DNA of 64,000 nucleotides from Bin127 sp965242765 (GCA_965242765.1 CBDESY010000004.1:2108001-2172000), one strand, 5' to 3'; positions 44,491 through 54,363 are shown, counted from the stretch's first letter. Numbers and translations are program-made. The notes: a model not told the origin generated them from the sequence alone.

Positions 44491-45432
44491 ATGCAGGACA
44501 CCGGCACTGAACCTAAACAATCTACTGCGGCGATGCAGGCGGTGGCGGAATCAGATTCTGTGCGCTCGTACGGAGCATGGTCGCAGATCGGATATTATCT
44601 GTTGCACGAGCGAATGCTCACTATCGGTTTGTTCATGTTGATAGCTATTCTTGGGCTTTGGTTGATCGGTGGACAGTTGGTGGATCCCAAAAACGCCGAA
44701 CCGATTTCTGGTCCGCAGCTGGCGGAGCCGCAATCGAAATACTGGCTGGGCACCGATTTCAACGGACGCCAGATTCTTCCGCTTATGATCCATGGTGCGC
44801 CGCTGACTCTTCGTATCGGCTTGTATGCTGGTGTTTTCGGACTGGGTATAGGCATATTGCTGGGCTTCCTGGCTGGATATCTGCGTGGTCCGGTGGATGC
44901 GTTTATTCGCGTAATTTCTGATGTATTCATCACGATCCCGAGTTTGGCGGTATTGGTGGTTGTTGCATCGACGCTCAAAGAAGGTTCAGGCTTATCGGTA
45001 AACGCGATGGGTTTCATCGTGGCATCACTATCGTGGATGTGGCCGACACGTGTTATCCGGGCGCAAGTTTTGAGCATGAGGGAGAGTAACTACGTTGAGG
45101 TGGCGCGATTGAATGGGATGGGAGATTTAGAGATCATCTTCCGAGAGTTGATGCCGAATTTGTTGCCCTTCCTCGCTGCCAGTTTCGTAGGTGCGATGGC
45201 TAGCGGCATTTTGGCGGCTGTGGGGCTTGAAGCTCTGGGTCTAGGTCCTCAGAGCGAGCCTACTCTAGGGATGACGATTTACTGGTCGATTTACTATGGG
45301 GCACTGTTGAGCAACTGGTGGTGGTGGTATGTTCCACCGATAATCTTGGTGGCGTGGATATTCGTGACGCTTTATTTGATCGCGTCGGGTCTTGATAAGT
45401 GGGCGAATCCGCGATTGAGGCAGAGCTTGTGA
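44491..45432 (+). CDS. Peptide/nickel-type ABC transporter permease (DppC-like)
   Basis: The 313-residue second permease has an N-terminal cytoplasmic stretch and a helix at about 50-68. The DppC hallmark KYWLGTDFNGRQILPLMIHGAPLTLRIG follows, then four helices with the EAA loop SNYVEVARLNGMGDLEIIFRELMPN. It begins 39 bases after the DppB-like gene. Its TGA overlaps the ATG of the next ATPase by one base (TGATG), indicating coupling. Confidence 0.92.
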   Translation: MQDTGTEPKQSTAAMQAVAESDSVRSYGAWSQIGYYLLHERMLTIGLFMLIAILGLWLIGGQLVDPKNAEPISGPQLAEPQSKYWLGTDFNGRQILPLMIHGAPLTLRIGLYAGVFGLGIGILLGFLAGYLRGPVDAFIRVISDVFITIPSLAVLVVVASTLKEGSGLSVNAMGFIVASLSWMWPTRVIRAQVLSMRESNYVEVARLNGMGDLEIIFRELMPNLLPFLAASFVGAMASGILAAVGLEALGLGPQSEPTLGMTIYWSIYYGALLSNWWWWYVPPIILVAWIFVTLYLIASGLDKWANPRLRQSL

Positions 45433-46400
45433 TGTTGGATACAGTCCTGTCGGTGCGCGATCTGCGCGTCTACTTCAACATCCGTGCTGGTACTGTGCGT
45501 GCGGTTGATGGTGTCGATATCGAGATCAAAGAGGGCGAGAAGCTGGGACTTGTCGGCGAATCGGGTTCTGGCAAGACGACTACTGCGCTGGCGATCATGC
45601 GGATGATCAAACCGCCGGGAGAGATTGCTGGTGGGACGATCGAACTTGATGGTAGGGATCTTGTTGAACTGCCAGAACCTCAGATGCGAGCGGTGCGCGG
45701 TAAAGACATAGCCATGGTTCCCCAGGCGGCGATGAATGCACTTAACCCGGTACGACGCATCCGTGATCAGATGCTGGACGGGTTGCGTGACCACGGGGTC
45801 AACGAATCGCGCAATCGGATGCAGGAACGTTTGACCACTCTGATGTCGCAGGTGGGATTGAGCTCAAACGTGCTGGACCTATATCCCCATGAACTGAGTG
45901 GTGGTATGAAGCAGCGCGTGACGATCGCGATGGCGATATCGCATAAACCCCGATTGATACTTGCGGATGAACCCACCAGCGCGCTTGATGTTGTAGTGCA
46001 ACGCCAGGTGATAGAAACACTGGAATCGGTTCGTAGCGAGATTGGTGCGGCGGTGATTTTGGTTGGGCATGACATGGGATTGATGGCACAGTTTGCGGAT
46101 CGGATAGGAGTCATGTATGCCGGAAAGCTAGTTGAGCTGGCTAGTGTGGAGCAGATATTCGTGAATCCACGCCATCCGTACACCCGACTGCTGATATCAA
46201 GTCTTCCTGACACGGCTGGGAAGCGTCGATTGCAAGGAATACCGGGATTACCGCCTTCTTTGTTAGCGGTACCTCCTGGGTGTCCGTTCATGCCGCGTTG
46301 TCCGGAAGCTATGGAAATTTGTGGTGTTGAAGTGCCTGAATTGTCGGGTGCAACTGACAAGGTTTCGTGTCATCTACATAGCGAGAGGTTGTCGGCATGA
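45432..46400 (+). CDS. Peptide ABC transporter ATP-binding protein (DppD-like)
   Basis: The 322-residue ATPase has Walker A GESGSGKTTTALAIMRM, signature LSGGMKQRVTIAMAI and Walker B LILADEPTSALDVV. The C-terminal oligopeptide-transporter extension has Cys at GCPFMPRCPEAMEICG, positions that in DppD/OppD homologues can bind a 4Fe-4S cluster. The start at 45432 overlaps the permease stop; the longer frame to 45399 is a shadow of it. Confidence 0.93.
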   Translation: MLDTVLSVRDLRVYFNIRAGTVRAVDGVDIEIKEGEKLGLVGESGSGKTTTALAIMRMIKPPGEIAGGTIELDGRDLVELPEPQMRAVRGKDIAMVPQAAMNALNPVRRIRDQMLDGLRDHGVNESRNRMQERLTTLMSQVGLSSNVLDLYPHELSGGMKQRVTIAMAISHKPRLILADEPTSALDVVVQRQVIETLESVRSEIGAAVILVGHDMGLMAQFADRIGVMYAGKLVELASVEQIFVNPRHPYTRLLISSLPDTAGKRRLQGIPGLPPSLLAVPPGCPFMPRCPEAMEICGVEVPELSGATDKVSCHLHSERLSA

Positions 46401-47506
46401 CAGTTACCGCTGAAATGCACGTCTCAAATCCGAGTATCGATGCTGCGCCTCTACTGGAGTTGCGCAATGTTACGCAGGTATTTTCTTCGGGCCCGTTCTG
46501 GAGTCGAGAGCACAACTACGCCGTCAACGATGTATCGTTCAAGCTTTCTGACAGGCCTGCTCTGATAACTGCGGTAGCAGGTGAGAGTGGAAGCGGCAAG
46601 ACTACTCTAGGTCGGATAATGCTGGGGTTTCAGCGTCCAACCATGGGAGAAGTGCTTTACTCGGGCAGAGACATTGGGGAGATGAGGTCGTCGGAGCGGA
46701 AGCAGTATCGACGGCATGTACAGGCGATTTTTCAAGATCCGTTTTCTGTGTACAACCCGTTTTACAAGGTGGATCACATATTTACGGTAGCGATTGCGCG
46801 CTACCGTTTGGCTTCGAGCAGAGATGAAGCGCGCCATCTTATCGAAGATGCGATTTCCCATGTCGGGTTACGTCCTTCCGAGACGCTTGGGCGGTATCCG
46901 CATCAGTTGAGCGGAGGGCAACGCCAGCGCGTGATGGTCGCTAGATCGTTGCTGCTGAAACCGAAGGTGATCATTGCCGACGAGCCGGTTTCGATGGTCG
47001 ACGCCTCGTTGCGTGCGACCATTCTGGAGACCTTGCGCAGTTTGAATCACGAGCTTGGGATTGCGATTCTGTATATTACTCACGATCTGACTACTGCGTA
47101 TCAGGTTGCTGACAACATCATGATCATGTATCGCGGGCATGTTGTGGAAGCTGGGGACGTTGAACACGTGATAAACGCTCCGATGCATCCTTACACGCGA
47201 TTGTTGGTTCAGTCGATTCCGATGCCCGATCCGAGTAGACGCTGGGCTGACATGGGCAGCGCGAATGCGCCACCGTTCTCGGGTATCGATATCGGTCACG
47301 ATATGTGTCCGTTCGTGAATCGTTGTCCAGATGCGCTTTCGACGTGCATGGATGCAGTGCCGGAGAGTCATGTACTCGATGTTCACCGCATTGCTAAATG
47401 TTTTTTGTATCGGGACGCGAGCACCATTTCAGATGCCGATATCGCTTCATATTTCAATATTCGCGACGAATCTAGGTTAGTGGATGGCACGAACGTGAAA
47501 ATATGA
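46397..47506 (+). CDS. Peptide ABC transporter ATP-binding protein (DppF-like)
   Basis: The 369-residue second ATPase has Walker A GESGSGKTTLGRIMLGF, signature LSGGQRQRVMVARSLL, Walker B IIADEPVSMVDASL and the C-terminal Cys motif MCPFVNRCPDALSTC. It starts with an ATGA overlap with the DppD-like gene. It pairs with that protein as the heterodimeric engine of the importer. Confidence 0.93.
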   Translation: MTVTAEMHVSNPSIDAAPLLELRNVTQVFSSGPFWSREHNYAVNDVSFKLSDRPALITAVAGESGSGKTTLGRIMLGFQRPTMGEVLYSGRDIGEMRSSERKQYRRHVQAIFQDPFSVYNPFYKVDHIFTVAIARYRLASSRDEARHLIEDAISHVGLRPSETLGRYPHQLSGGQRQRVMVARSLLLKPKVIIADEPVSMVDASLRATILETLRSLNHELGIAILYITHDLTTAYQVADNIMIMYRGHVVEAGDVEHVINAPMHPYTRLLVQSIPMPDPSRRWADMGSANAPPFSGIDIGHDMCPFVNRCPDALSTCMDAVPESHVLDVHRIAKCFLYRDASTISDADIASYFNIRDESRLVDGTNVKI

Positions 47507-47571
47507 TATTGTGTTTTGCACATTTGGAATTGCAACCAACGGCAAATGAATCAACCTGGGAGGGAACCAAA

Positions 47572-49506
47572 ATGCCAAAAACCAAACGCATCGTGCCAAT
47601 GATTGTGCTGGCTGCGATGTTTTCAATTCTGACCTTCGCACTCGCTTGTGGAAGCGAAACCGTCGTAGAAGTTACTCGCGAGGTTGAAAAGGTTGTTAGG
47701 GAGACGGTCGTCGTCGAAAAAGAGGTCGAGGTCGAAAAGGAGGTCGTCAAAGAAGTAGAAGTCGAGAAAGTCGTCGAGAAAGAGGTGGAAGTAGAAGTAA
47801 CACCAACTCCCGTTCCCCTCGGCTATCAAGATGTTCCTCGGAGTAGAACGTTGATCATGGCTGGCCTTGGTGGAGAGCATCCCGGAGCCTTTACGGACAT
47901 CGAGCAGTTCAACGCTCACGCGCCTGGTCTATCCAGAAGCGGGCTCTACCAAGCTGCTAGCGAAGGTCTCTTCTACTTCAACATGCTCACCGGTGAACTC
48001 ATTCCGTGGATGGCTACGGACTACGAATATGACGATGGCTACACTGGTGTGACGGTCAATATTCGCGATGGGGTTGAATGGAGCGACGGTACGACTTTCA
48101 CGGCACACGATGTGGCCTACACGCTCAACATGGCGAACACGAATCCGCTATCGGATCGGCACGGAGCAGTCAGTCAATGGACCGACGAAGCGACGGCGAT
48201 CGATGACCTGACGGTGCACATCTCGTTCACCGAGCCGGCGCCTCGTTATGTTTGGGACTTGCTGATATTCCGCGCTGACATCGGTGTGCCGTGGGTTCCC
48301 AAGCATGTCTTCGAGACTGTTCCGGATGACGAGATCGCGACGTTCTCGCACTACGATCCTGCGAAGGGTTGGCCTGTAGTAACCGGTCCGTATCGATTGG
48401 TTCACACGGATGTTGAGAAGAAGATTTGGGACCGTCGCGATGACTGGTGGGCGGCAAAGATTGGCTTCCAGGACCTTCCAGAGGTTGAGCGTCTTATTTT
48501 CCTGCCCGGCATGAACGAGATCACGATGGCACAGCTGTTGATTACCAACGAGATCGACATGGCGTTCTCGCTGACGGTGCCGAACTACAAGGCAGTCGTT
48601 GCGCAGAACCCCAACATGACGACTCACTACTACGGAGAGCCGCCGTACGGTTATGAAGACTGGTGGCCAGTGGGCTTAGGTCTGAACACCAAGCGTCCGC
48701 CGTTCGACAACAAGAACGTACGATGGGCGATCTCATACTCCATCAACCGTGATGAAGTTATTGAGTTCGGTTTTGGTGGTGGTCAGATCGTGCAGCAGCT
48801 GCCTTGGCCGTACTACGCGCCGATGCAGAAGTATCACGACGAAGTTGCCGACCTGCTAGAGACGTACGACACCAGCGAGTACAACCCTGAGAAATCGGCG
48901 ATGTTGATGGAGGGAGAGGGTTACACTCGAGATGGCGATGGTTTCTGGGTCAAAGATGGCGAGCGGGTCAAGATCCACATCGTCACGTTCCCGCAGCACC
49001 CGTCGACTACGCCAGCCGCGCCAGTCGTGACGCAGAACCTGCGTCGCAACGGTTTCGACGCTACGTTCTCAACGCCGACTGACTTCCTTGATCAGATCTT
49101 CCAAGGTCATGCCGACGGTTTCATCTGGGGGCATGGCTCGATGGTAGATCCTGAGCCGGTGCTAAAGGGTTACCGATGCGAGTTGGTGACTGAAACGGAC
49201 ATCGGTTTCATCGCCTATCCAGGTTTCTATCGATGGTGCAACGAAGAGTTTGATGCTCATGTTCGTGAAATGAGCAGACTTCCGGAGGACAGTCCTGGTG
49301 TTCTGGATCACTACCGCAAAGCGATGGAGATCTGGTTGCCTGAGTTGCCAGACATCCCGTTGACGTCGACGATCATCACCTTGCCGATGAACACGACGTA
49401 CTGGGAAGAGGATTCGTGGCCGCACAACGACAATCAGTACATCCACGAGGGATTCTGGCACCGCACCGGGCTTCACATCTTCCTCAACTTGGAACCAGTG
49501 CAATAG
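47572..49506 (+). CDS. Extracellular solute-binding lipoprotein (SBP family 5)
   Basis: The signal peptide ends in the lipobox FALACGS (Cys near residue 26), so the mature protein is lipidated and cut by LspA. A charged linker of alternating Val, Glu and Lys (about 30-77), often seen in Chloroflexota binding proteins, precedes the family 5 (DppA/OppA) ligand domain. That domain includes NIRDGVEWSDGTTFTAHDVA and RWAISYSINRDEVI. I chose ATG 47572 because GGGAGG lies eight bases upstream; this gives 644 residues. The long frame upstream overlaps the DppF-like gene. The ligand may be a peptide, but the family also binds other solutes. Confidence 0.93.
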   Translation: MPKTKRIVPMIVLAAMFSILTFALACGSETVVEVTREVEKVVRETVVVEKEVEVEKEVVKEVEVEKVVEKEVEVEVTPTPVPLGYQDVPRSRTLIMAGLGGEHPGAFTDIEQFNAHAPGLSRSGLYQAASEGLFYFNMLTGELIPWMATDYEYDDGYTGVTVNIRDGVEWSDGTTFTAHDVAYTLNMANTNPLSDRHGAVSQWTDEATAIDDLTVHISFTEPAPRYVWDLLIFRADIGVPWVPKHVFETVPDDEIATFSHYDPAKGWPVVTGPYRLVHTDVEKKIWDRRDDWWAAKIGFQDLPEVERLIFLPGMNEITMAQLLITNEIDMAFSLTVPNYKAVVAQNPNMTTHYYGEPPYGYEDWWPVGLGLNTKRPPFDNKNVRWAISYSINRDEVIEFGFGGGQIVQQLPWPYYAPMQKYHDEVADLLETYDTSEYNPEKSAMLMEGEGYTRDGDGFWVKDGERVKIHIVTFPQHPSTTPAAPVVTQNLRRNGFDATFSTPTDFLDQIFQGHADGFIWGHGSMVDPEPVLKGYRCELVTETDIGFIAYPGFYRWCNEEFDAHVREMSRLPEDSPGVLDHYRKAMEIWLPELPDIPLTSTIITLPMNTTYWEEDSWPHNDNQYIHEGFWHRTGLHIFLNLEPVQ

Positions 49507-49536
49507 TGGGTCTTCCCGATCATTAGGGAACCATTG

Positions 49537-49572
49537 AAACGCCCCCGGCATTGTTCGGGGGCGTTTGTTTTG
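49537..49572 (+). terminator. Rho-independent terminator of the peptide importer operon
   Basis: AAACGCCCCCG, an 8-base loop, then CGGGGGCGTTT forms an 11-bp stem with a GC-rich core, followed by GTTTTG. It begins 31 bases after the stop of the binding-protein gene. Confidence 0.9.
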
Positions 49573-49623
49573 CGGCGTTTACGGTGTTCTATCGCGACTG
49601 CAATACAATCGCGTGCAGAGCAT

Positions 49624-52302
49624 ATGTCAATCGCCAACAAGCCAATCGATTCCAGATCAACGCGTTCATCGTCTCCACGCGGTCGTCGGCGTCTTTCTCC
49701 AGGTCGCCGTCAATACTTGCAGTTCAAAGCGAAATATGCCGATTCTCTTTTGCTGTTCAGGATGGGGGATTTCTATGAGTGTTTTGACGAAGATGCCAGA
49801 ACACTTTCAAAGCTGCTCGATGTTGCTTTGACGGCACGCGATGTTGGCGGTGGACAGAAATCTCCCCTGGCCGGCATTCCGTATCATTCGCTAGACACGC
49901 ACCTCAGCCGTCTTGTCGCTTCTGGTCTGAAGGTGGCTATCGCCGAACAGACGACTAGCGAGACAAATTCTGAAGGCATTGTCGATAGGGCAGTTGTGCG
50001 TATAGTCACTCCGGGCACGGTGTTAGAAGATGCACTGCTGGAGCAATCGAAACACAATTACCTGGCGGCGTGCGTCATCGAAGGTGAAAGTGCGGGGATC
50101 GCGTGGCTGGAAGCTTCGACAGGCGAGTTTGCGGCGATGGAAACGAGTGTCGGTGGGATTGTCGACCAACTGGAACGTCTGGAGCCGGCAGAAATCTTAG
50201 TCGATACCGGTGCGAAACTCTTGTTGGACGAAATCATTGCTCATGACACCGTGCGCAGGTCTGCCTTGAGCACAACTGTGCTGCGTTCATTAGAGGATTC
50301 GATGCTTGATTCGGAGTTGGCGGCTGATACGTTGATGCGGCATTTTGAATCTGAGACGTTAGAGCCGTTCGATCTTACTGGATACCCGTTGGCGACGATC
50401 GCGGCTTCATCGGCGATAGATTATCTAGCTCAGACCCAGATTGGACGCCTTCCATTTATCACTACTTTGCGTAGGCATCGGCCAGAACGTCACATGCACA
50501 TCCCGCTGACTGCGCTACGCGATCTTGAGGTGTTGAAGCCCACTGTTGAAGGTGGTCCGACACTGCTTTCCGCGCTTGATACGACCCGTACGCCGATGGG
50601 ATCGCGTCAGCTGCGCGAATGGTTGGCCACGCCGCTTACCGACCTTGAGGAGCTTAACACTCGCCAAATGGCGGTTGCCAGGCTTCACGGGGACGTAGAT
50701 AGACGCAATGGTATTGACGCGGCACTTAACGATATTCCTGATCTGGCGCGTTTGATAAACAGGTTGACATTAGGCAAATCGGAACCTCGTGAACTGCGTT
50801 CGTTGTTGAACGGTCTCAATCTGACTCCACAGCTGATGGAGTTGACATTTGACGCCGATACCGAGGATGTAATTTCGCCGATGTTCAACGGTATCTCCAG
50901 TCATAGCCAAATCAGGGAGTTGATCGACCGTGCGATCGTTGAGGATCCGCCGTTTCGGGTTGGTGATGGCAACGTGATCAAGACGGGTTTCGATCATGAT
51001 CTCGATGCGTTGCGTACTTCGGCATCTCGCGCCCGTGCGGATATTGCGGCCATCGAGCAGAAGGCTCGAGCAACATCGGGTATACCTAATCTCAAGGTTG
51101 GACATAATCGGGTGTTTGGCTACTACATAGAGGTTTCTCGGGCCAATCTCGACAAGGTGCCGCCAGAGTTTCAACGTCGGCAAACGCTGGTCAATGCGGA
51201 ACGCTTCATAACACCAGAGCTGAAGGATCTTGAAAATCAGGTTCTGCGCGCCTCGGATCGGATAAGTGAGCTTGAACAATCGATCTATCGTCGTGTATGT
51301 CAGCAAGTTGCCGAGAATGCCAGCGCCATCATGCGCACCTCTGCTGCGATCGCCAACATCGATGTCTGTCTATCCTTGGCACGCACCGCTTCGGAGAACG
51401 ATTGGGTTCTTCCATTCGTCGATAACGGCGACACGTTGAAGATCGATGAAGCTCGCCATCCAGTAGTTGAAAATGTTCTCGGATACGGTCGCTTTGTGCC
51501 CAACGATATTGATCTCTCGAGCTCTGACAACCAGCTTTTGATACTTACTGGTCCGAACATGTCTGGTAAATCGACCTATATCAGGCAGGCAGCCATCTTG
51601 GTGATATTGGCGCAGATAGGTAGTTTTGTGCCGGCGAAGTTTGCGCGCGTGGGCATCGTAGATCGTATTTTCACCCGTATCGGCATCTCTGATGACATCG
51701 CTGGTGGTCGTTCCACCTTCATGGTAGAGATGGTAGAAACTGCATCGATCCTTAATCAGGCGACATCTCGTTCGTTGGCGATTCTTGATGAGATCGGGCG
51801 TGGCACCAGCACTTATGATGGCCTGGCTATTGCGCGCTCGGTAGCTGAGTTTATTCACAACAGTCCGGCATTAGGGTGCAAGACATTGTTCGCGACGCAC
51901 TATCACGAGATGACGGAACTTGGCGAGGTACTGCCACGGGCGCGAAATCTGCGAGTAGCGGTTGCCGAAGAGGGCGATTCCATACATTTTCTGTATCGAA
52001 TAGTGTCTGGAGGTGCAGATCGTTCCTACGGCATACATGTCGCAACACTTGCGGGGATGCCGTCGCCCGTTGTCGAACGTGCTCGAGAGCTTCTGACAGA
52101 GCTGGAGGCACACTCGAACCAAGCCGTTCAATCGAATATGATGCTGAACCACCAGCAGTTGGACTTGTTCAACAACGCTTCCAAGAGCACCGAGTTTCTG
52201 CGTTCGATTTCCGAAATTGACACGGACAATCTCACGCCGATCGAGGCGTTGAATCGGCTGTATGAGTTGAAGGATACGGCTCGGCGGGAGTTAGAGGGCT
52301 AG
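49624..52302 (+). CDS. mutS: DNA mismatch repair protein MutS
   Basis: MutS recognises mismatches and small loops. The N-terminal mismatch-binding motif is LFRMGDFYECFDEDA (Phe-x-Glu), the connector and lever domains follow, then Walker A LTGPNMSGKSTYIRQA, Walker B LAILDEIGRGTSTYDGLA and FATHYHEMTELGE. At 892 residues it is a normal MutS1. The start at 49624 follows the upstream terminator; the longer frame would run through that hairpin. No mutL follows. Because MutS corrects slippage in homopolymers, its state affects the switching rate of the C13 and A7 tracts. Confidence 0.95.
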   Translation: MSIANKPIDSRSTRSSSPRGRRRLSPGRRQYLQFKAKYADSLLLFRMGDFYECFDEDARTLSKLLDVALTARDVGGGQKSPLAGIPYHSLDTHLSRLVASGLKVAIAEQTTSETNSEGIVDRAVVRIVTPGTVLEDALLEQSKHNYLAACVIEGESAGIAWLEASTGEFAAMETSVGGIVDQLERLEPAEILVDTGAKLLLDEIIAHDTVRRSALSTTVLRSLEDSMLDSELAADTLMRHFESETLEPFDLTGYPLATIAASSAIDYLAQTQIGRLPFITTLRRHRPERHMHIPLTALRDLEVLKPTVEGGPTLLSALDTTRTPMGSRQLREWLATPLTDLEELNTRQMAVARLHGDVDRRNGIDAALNDIPDLARLINRLTLGKSEPRELRSLLNGLNLTPQLMELTFDADTEDVISPMFNGISSHSQIRELIDRAIVEDPPFRVGDGNVIKTGFDHDLDALRTSASRARADIAAIEQKARATSGIPNLKVGHNRVFGYYIEVSRANLDKVPPEFQRRQTLVNAERFITPELKDLENQVLRASDRISELEQSIYRRVCQQVAENASAIMRTSAAIANIDVCLSLARTASENDWVLPFVDNGDTLKIDEARHPVVENVLGYGRFVPNDIDLSSSDNQLLILTGPNMSGKSTYIRQAAILVILAQIGSFVPAKFARVGIVDRIFTRIGISDDIAGGRSTFMVEMVETASILNQATSRSLAILDEIGRGTSTYDGLAIARSVAEFIHNSPALGCKTLFATHYHEMTELGEVLPRARNLRVAVAEEGDSIHFLYRIVSGGADRSYGIHVATLAGMPSPVVERARELLTELEAHSNQAVQSNMMLNHQQLDLFNNASKSTEFLRSISEIDTDNLTPIEALNRLYELKDTARRELEG

Positions 52303-52368
52303 GTTTAGATTTTGATCATTTATCGAAATAAAGTGGTACAGTTTGATACCTGCTGAAGGAGGATTGGC

Positions 52369-52620
52369 TTATGTATGTTCGCCACGCCTGTGCAGGAAAT
52401 CTTCGGATAACTCGATGCTGATGCGATTTGAGTGCCGACGATTCGTCAGCATCTCCTCGAAATCGTTCCGCAGTCGTTCAAGTTCGGCCTTCGTTTGTTT
52501 CTGTTGCGTGGTCAATATTCCCAACCACAATCCAATTCCGACTACTGCGGAGATGATGGTGAGCATTGCAACAGACAGGAACACCGCGTCGATGAAAAAC
52601 CCTTGCCAATCCGATTCCAT
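52369..52620 (-). CDS. Small membrane protein with coiled coil
   Basis: The 83-residue protein has one N-terminal helix (about 10-36, VFLSVAMLTIISAVVGIGLWLGI). A charged coiled-coil segment (KQTKAELERLRNDFEEML) and a polar tail follow. It starts nine bases after the stop of the next small gene, so the two are one unit read from the strong promoter at 52912-52940. I recognise no family. Confidence 0.65.
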   Translation of the reverse strand: MESDWQGFFIDAVFLSVAMLTIISAVVGIGLWLGILTTQQKQTKAELERLRNDFEEMLTNRRHSNRISIELSEDFLHRRGEHT

Positions 52621-52629
52621 GAAATTGAG

Positions 52630-52869
52630 CTATCCGAATTTAGCCATGAAGAGGTTGGCTTTCATGATCAGGCGCTCTAGTTCCATCTCATCACGAAACA
52701 TGCGAGAACGCTCTTCGTCTGTCACTTGCGACTTGAAAGCCAAACGATCCCGCACCAAGTCGATACCGTCGTTGAGGTGGCGCATCTGCCTGACGAGTTC
52801 GGCAAACTCCTCCCACTCCTCTTCAGTAGGTTTTCTTACAACTCGAGTACCTGTCTCTTCTGTTAACAT
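52630..52869 (-). CDS. Small charged helical protein
   Basis: The 79-residue soluble, strongly acidic/basic helical protein contains EEEWEEFAELVRQMRHL and RSRMFRDEMELERLIMK. It has no known motif. It is first in a two-gene leftward unit behind a near-consensus promoter. The pairing of a small soluble helical protein with a small membrane coiled-coil protein is reminiscent of a regulatory or toxin-antitoxin arrangement, but nothing in the sequence proves this. Confidence 0.65.
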   Translation of the reverse strand: MLTEETGTRVVRKPTEEEWEEFAELVRQMRHLNDGIDLVRDRLAFKSQVTDEERSRMFRDEMELERLIMKANLFMAKFG

Positions 52870-52911
52870 GCTATAGGACGATCATCGCATAATGTGGTTA
52901 CACTAAAGTTA

Positions 52912-52940
52912 ATATAAACACATCATACGAAATGTGTCAA
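52912..52940 (-). promoter_or_regulatory. Near-consensus sigma-70-type promoter
   Basis: On the minus strand TTGACA (52935-52940) is followed by a 17-base spacer and TTATAT (52912-52917). Transcription would begin near 52905, about 35 bases before the ATG at 52869. It is the best promoter seen in the window. Confidence 0.75.
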
Positions 52941-53169
52941 GTTCTATATCTATGCCATTCACGATGCAACGTTCCTCAACTGTGGGCTCGGTAACGCAGC
53001 CGTGACAACAGTGGACCGAGGGTTTTAGCGAGATCCTAGGTGTTTAGATTCCAATCGCCCATTCCGACACCTGCCGAAACCGTCTATCATCATTACCTGA
53101 AGCACAAATTGCAACCTGCCGACTCAGAGACGCTCGGAAACCGATCAGAATATCAAGGACAACCATTCC

Positions 53170-54324
53170 ATGATCATCACCGATATCAAAGTAACCACTT
53201 TCACCTATACCTCGCACACGGTGCACGACACCGATGGGCACGCTCATCCTGGTGACCCGCACGAAGCGCGAACTTCGTTGCTGACGATTACAACCGAAGA
53301 TGGGACTAGCGGATACTGCTTCGGATCGCCAGATGCTCTTCGTCCGACGATTTTGGAGAACTTCATCAAGAAGGTTTTGATGGGTCAAGATGCTACCGAT
53401 CGCGAACGTCTTTGGCAGGCGATGGCGCGTTGGCAACGAGGCAGCGGTGGTGCATTCTCAGATCGTCCGCTGGCGGTCGCTGAGCTTGCGCTGTGGGATT
53501 GGTTTGGACGCAAGATCGATATGCCGGTGTGGAAGATTCTCGGTGGAATGCGGGACAAAGTGCCGGCTTACGGCTCTACAATGTGCGGCGATGAGATGGA
53601 GAACGGTCTAGCTACGCCTGAAGACTACGGACGTTTCGCCGAGTGGTTGATCAAACGCGGTTATACGGCGATCAAACTGCATACTTGGATGCCACCGGTA
53701 TCTTGGGCGCCGTCGGTCAAAATGGATATCGCTGCCTGCGCAGCAGTTAGAGAAGCAGCAGGTCCCGATGTTCCTCTGATGCTCGATGCTAACCATTGGT
53801 ACAGCCGCACGGAGGCGTATGAACTGGGGAGGGGCATCCAGGCCCTCAACTACTACTGGTATGAAGAGATGATGGACGAACACTCGATGTCTTCGTACGT
53901 GTGGCTTGCTCAGAATCTCGACATCCCTATTCTTGGTCCTGAGTTCGTGGAGGGCAAGTTCCATTCTCGAGCTGAGTGGGCGATTCATGGGGCCTGCGAC
54001 ATTCTCCGCACTGGGGTGATGGACGTTGGAGGCATCGGTCCGTCGATCAAGATTTGCCATCTCGCAGAATCTTTCAACATGGACTGCGAGATTCACGGCG
54101 GCGGTTCGGGCAATCTGGCTGTGTTGGGTGGTTTTTTCAACGGACGCTGGTACGAACGCGGGTTGTTGCACCCGTTTGTCGACTACGATGCGGTTCCTGA
54201 GTATCTCAACTCGATCATCGACCCGATGGGTTCGGACGGTATGATACCGATGCCGACACGTCCGGGTCTAGGCGAGGACATCGACTTCGATTGGATAGCC
54301 GATCATACGGTGAGTGAGGATTGA
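53170..54324 (+). CDS. Mandelate racemase/muconate lactonizing enzyme (enolase superfamily), putative sugar-acid dehydratase
   Basis: The 384-residue protein has the N-terminal capping domain and the barrel with metal ligands Asp 206 (LMLDANHW), Glu 232 (YWYEEMM) and Glu 258 (ILGPEFV). On strand two the usual Lys-x-Lys is Lys 169-x-His 171 (AIKLHTW). A His-Asp dyad is present as Asp 285 (MDVGG) and His 309 (CEIHGGG), as in mandelate racemase-group dehydratases. The N-terminus has an unusual His/Asp-rich loop (residues 15-31). Abstraction of an alpha proton from a carboxylate is the shared chemistry; the substrate is unknown. It is a single gene with no adjacent transporter. Confidence 0.9.
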   Translation: MIITDIKVTTFTYTSHTVHDTDGHAHPGDPHEARTSLLTITTEDGTSGYCFGSPDALRPTILENFIKKVLMGQDATDRERLWQAMARWQRGSGGAFSDRPLAVAELALWDWFGRKIDMPVWKILGGMRDKVPAYGSTMCGDEMENGLATPEDYGRFAEWLIKRGYTAIKLHTWMPPVSWAPSVKMDIAACAAVREAAGPDVPLMLDANHWYSRTEAYELGRGIQALNYYWYEEMMDEHSMSSYVWLAQNLDIPILGPEFVEGKFHSRAEWAIHGACDILRTGVMDVGGIGPSIKICHLAESFNMDCEIHGGGSGNLAVLGGFFNGRWYERGLLHPFVDYDAVPEYLNSIIDPMGSDGMIPMPTRPGLGEDIDFDWIADHTVSED

Positions 54325-54363
54325 CATCTGTGGTGGGCGCGATGGCGAACCTAGCGGATACCA

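Noticed and set aside
47647..47810. The repetitive Val/Glu/Lys codons of the binding-protein gene as a DNA repeat element
   Set aside because: They are explained as a coding linker after the lipobox, common in such lipoproteins.
52371..52421. A 16-codon plus-strand mini-ORF preceded by AAGGAGG
   Set aside because: The Shine-Dalgarno-like match is striking, but the ORF lies antisense to the small membrane-protein gene and has no other support.
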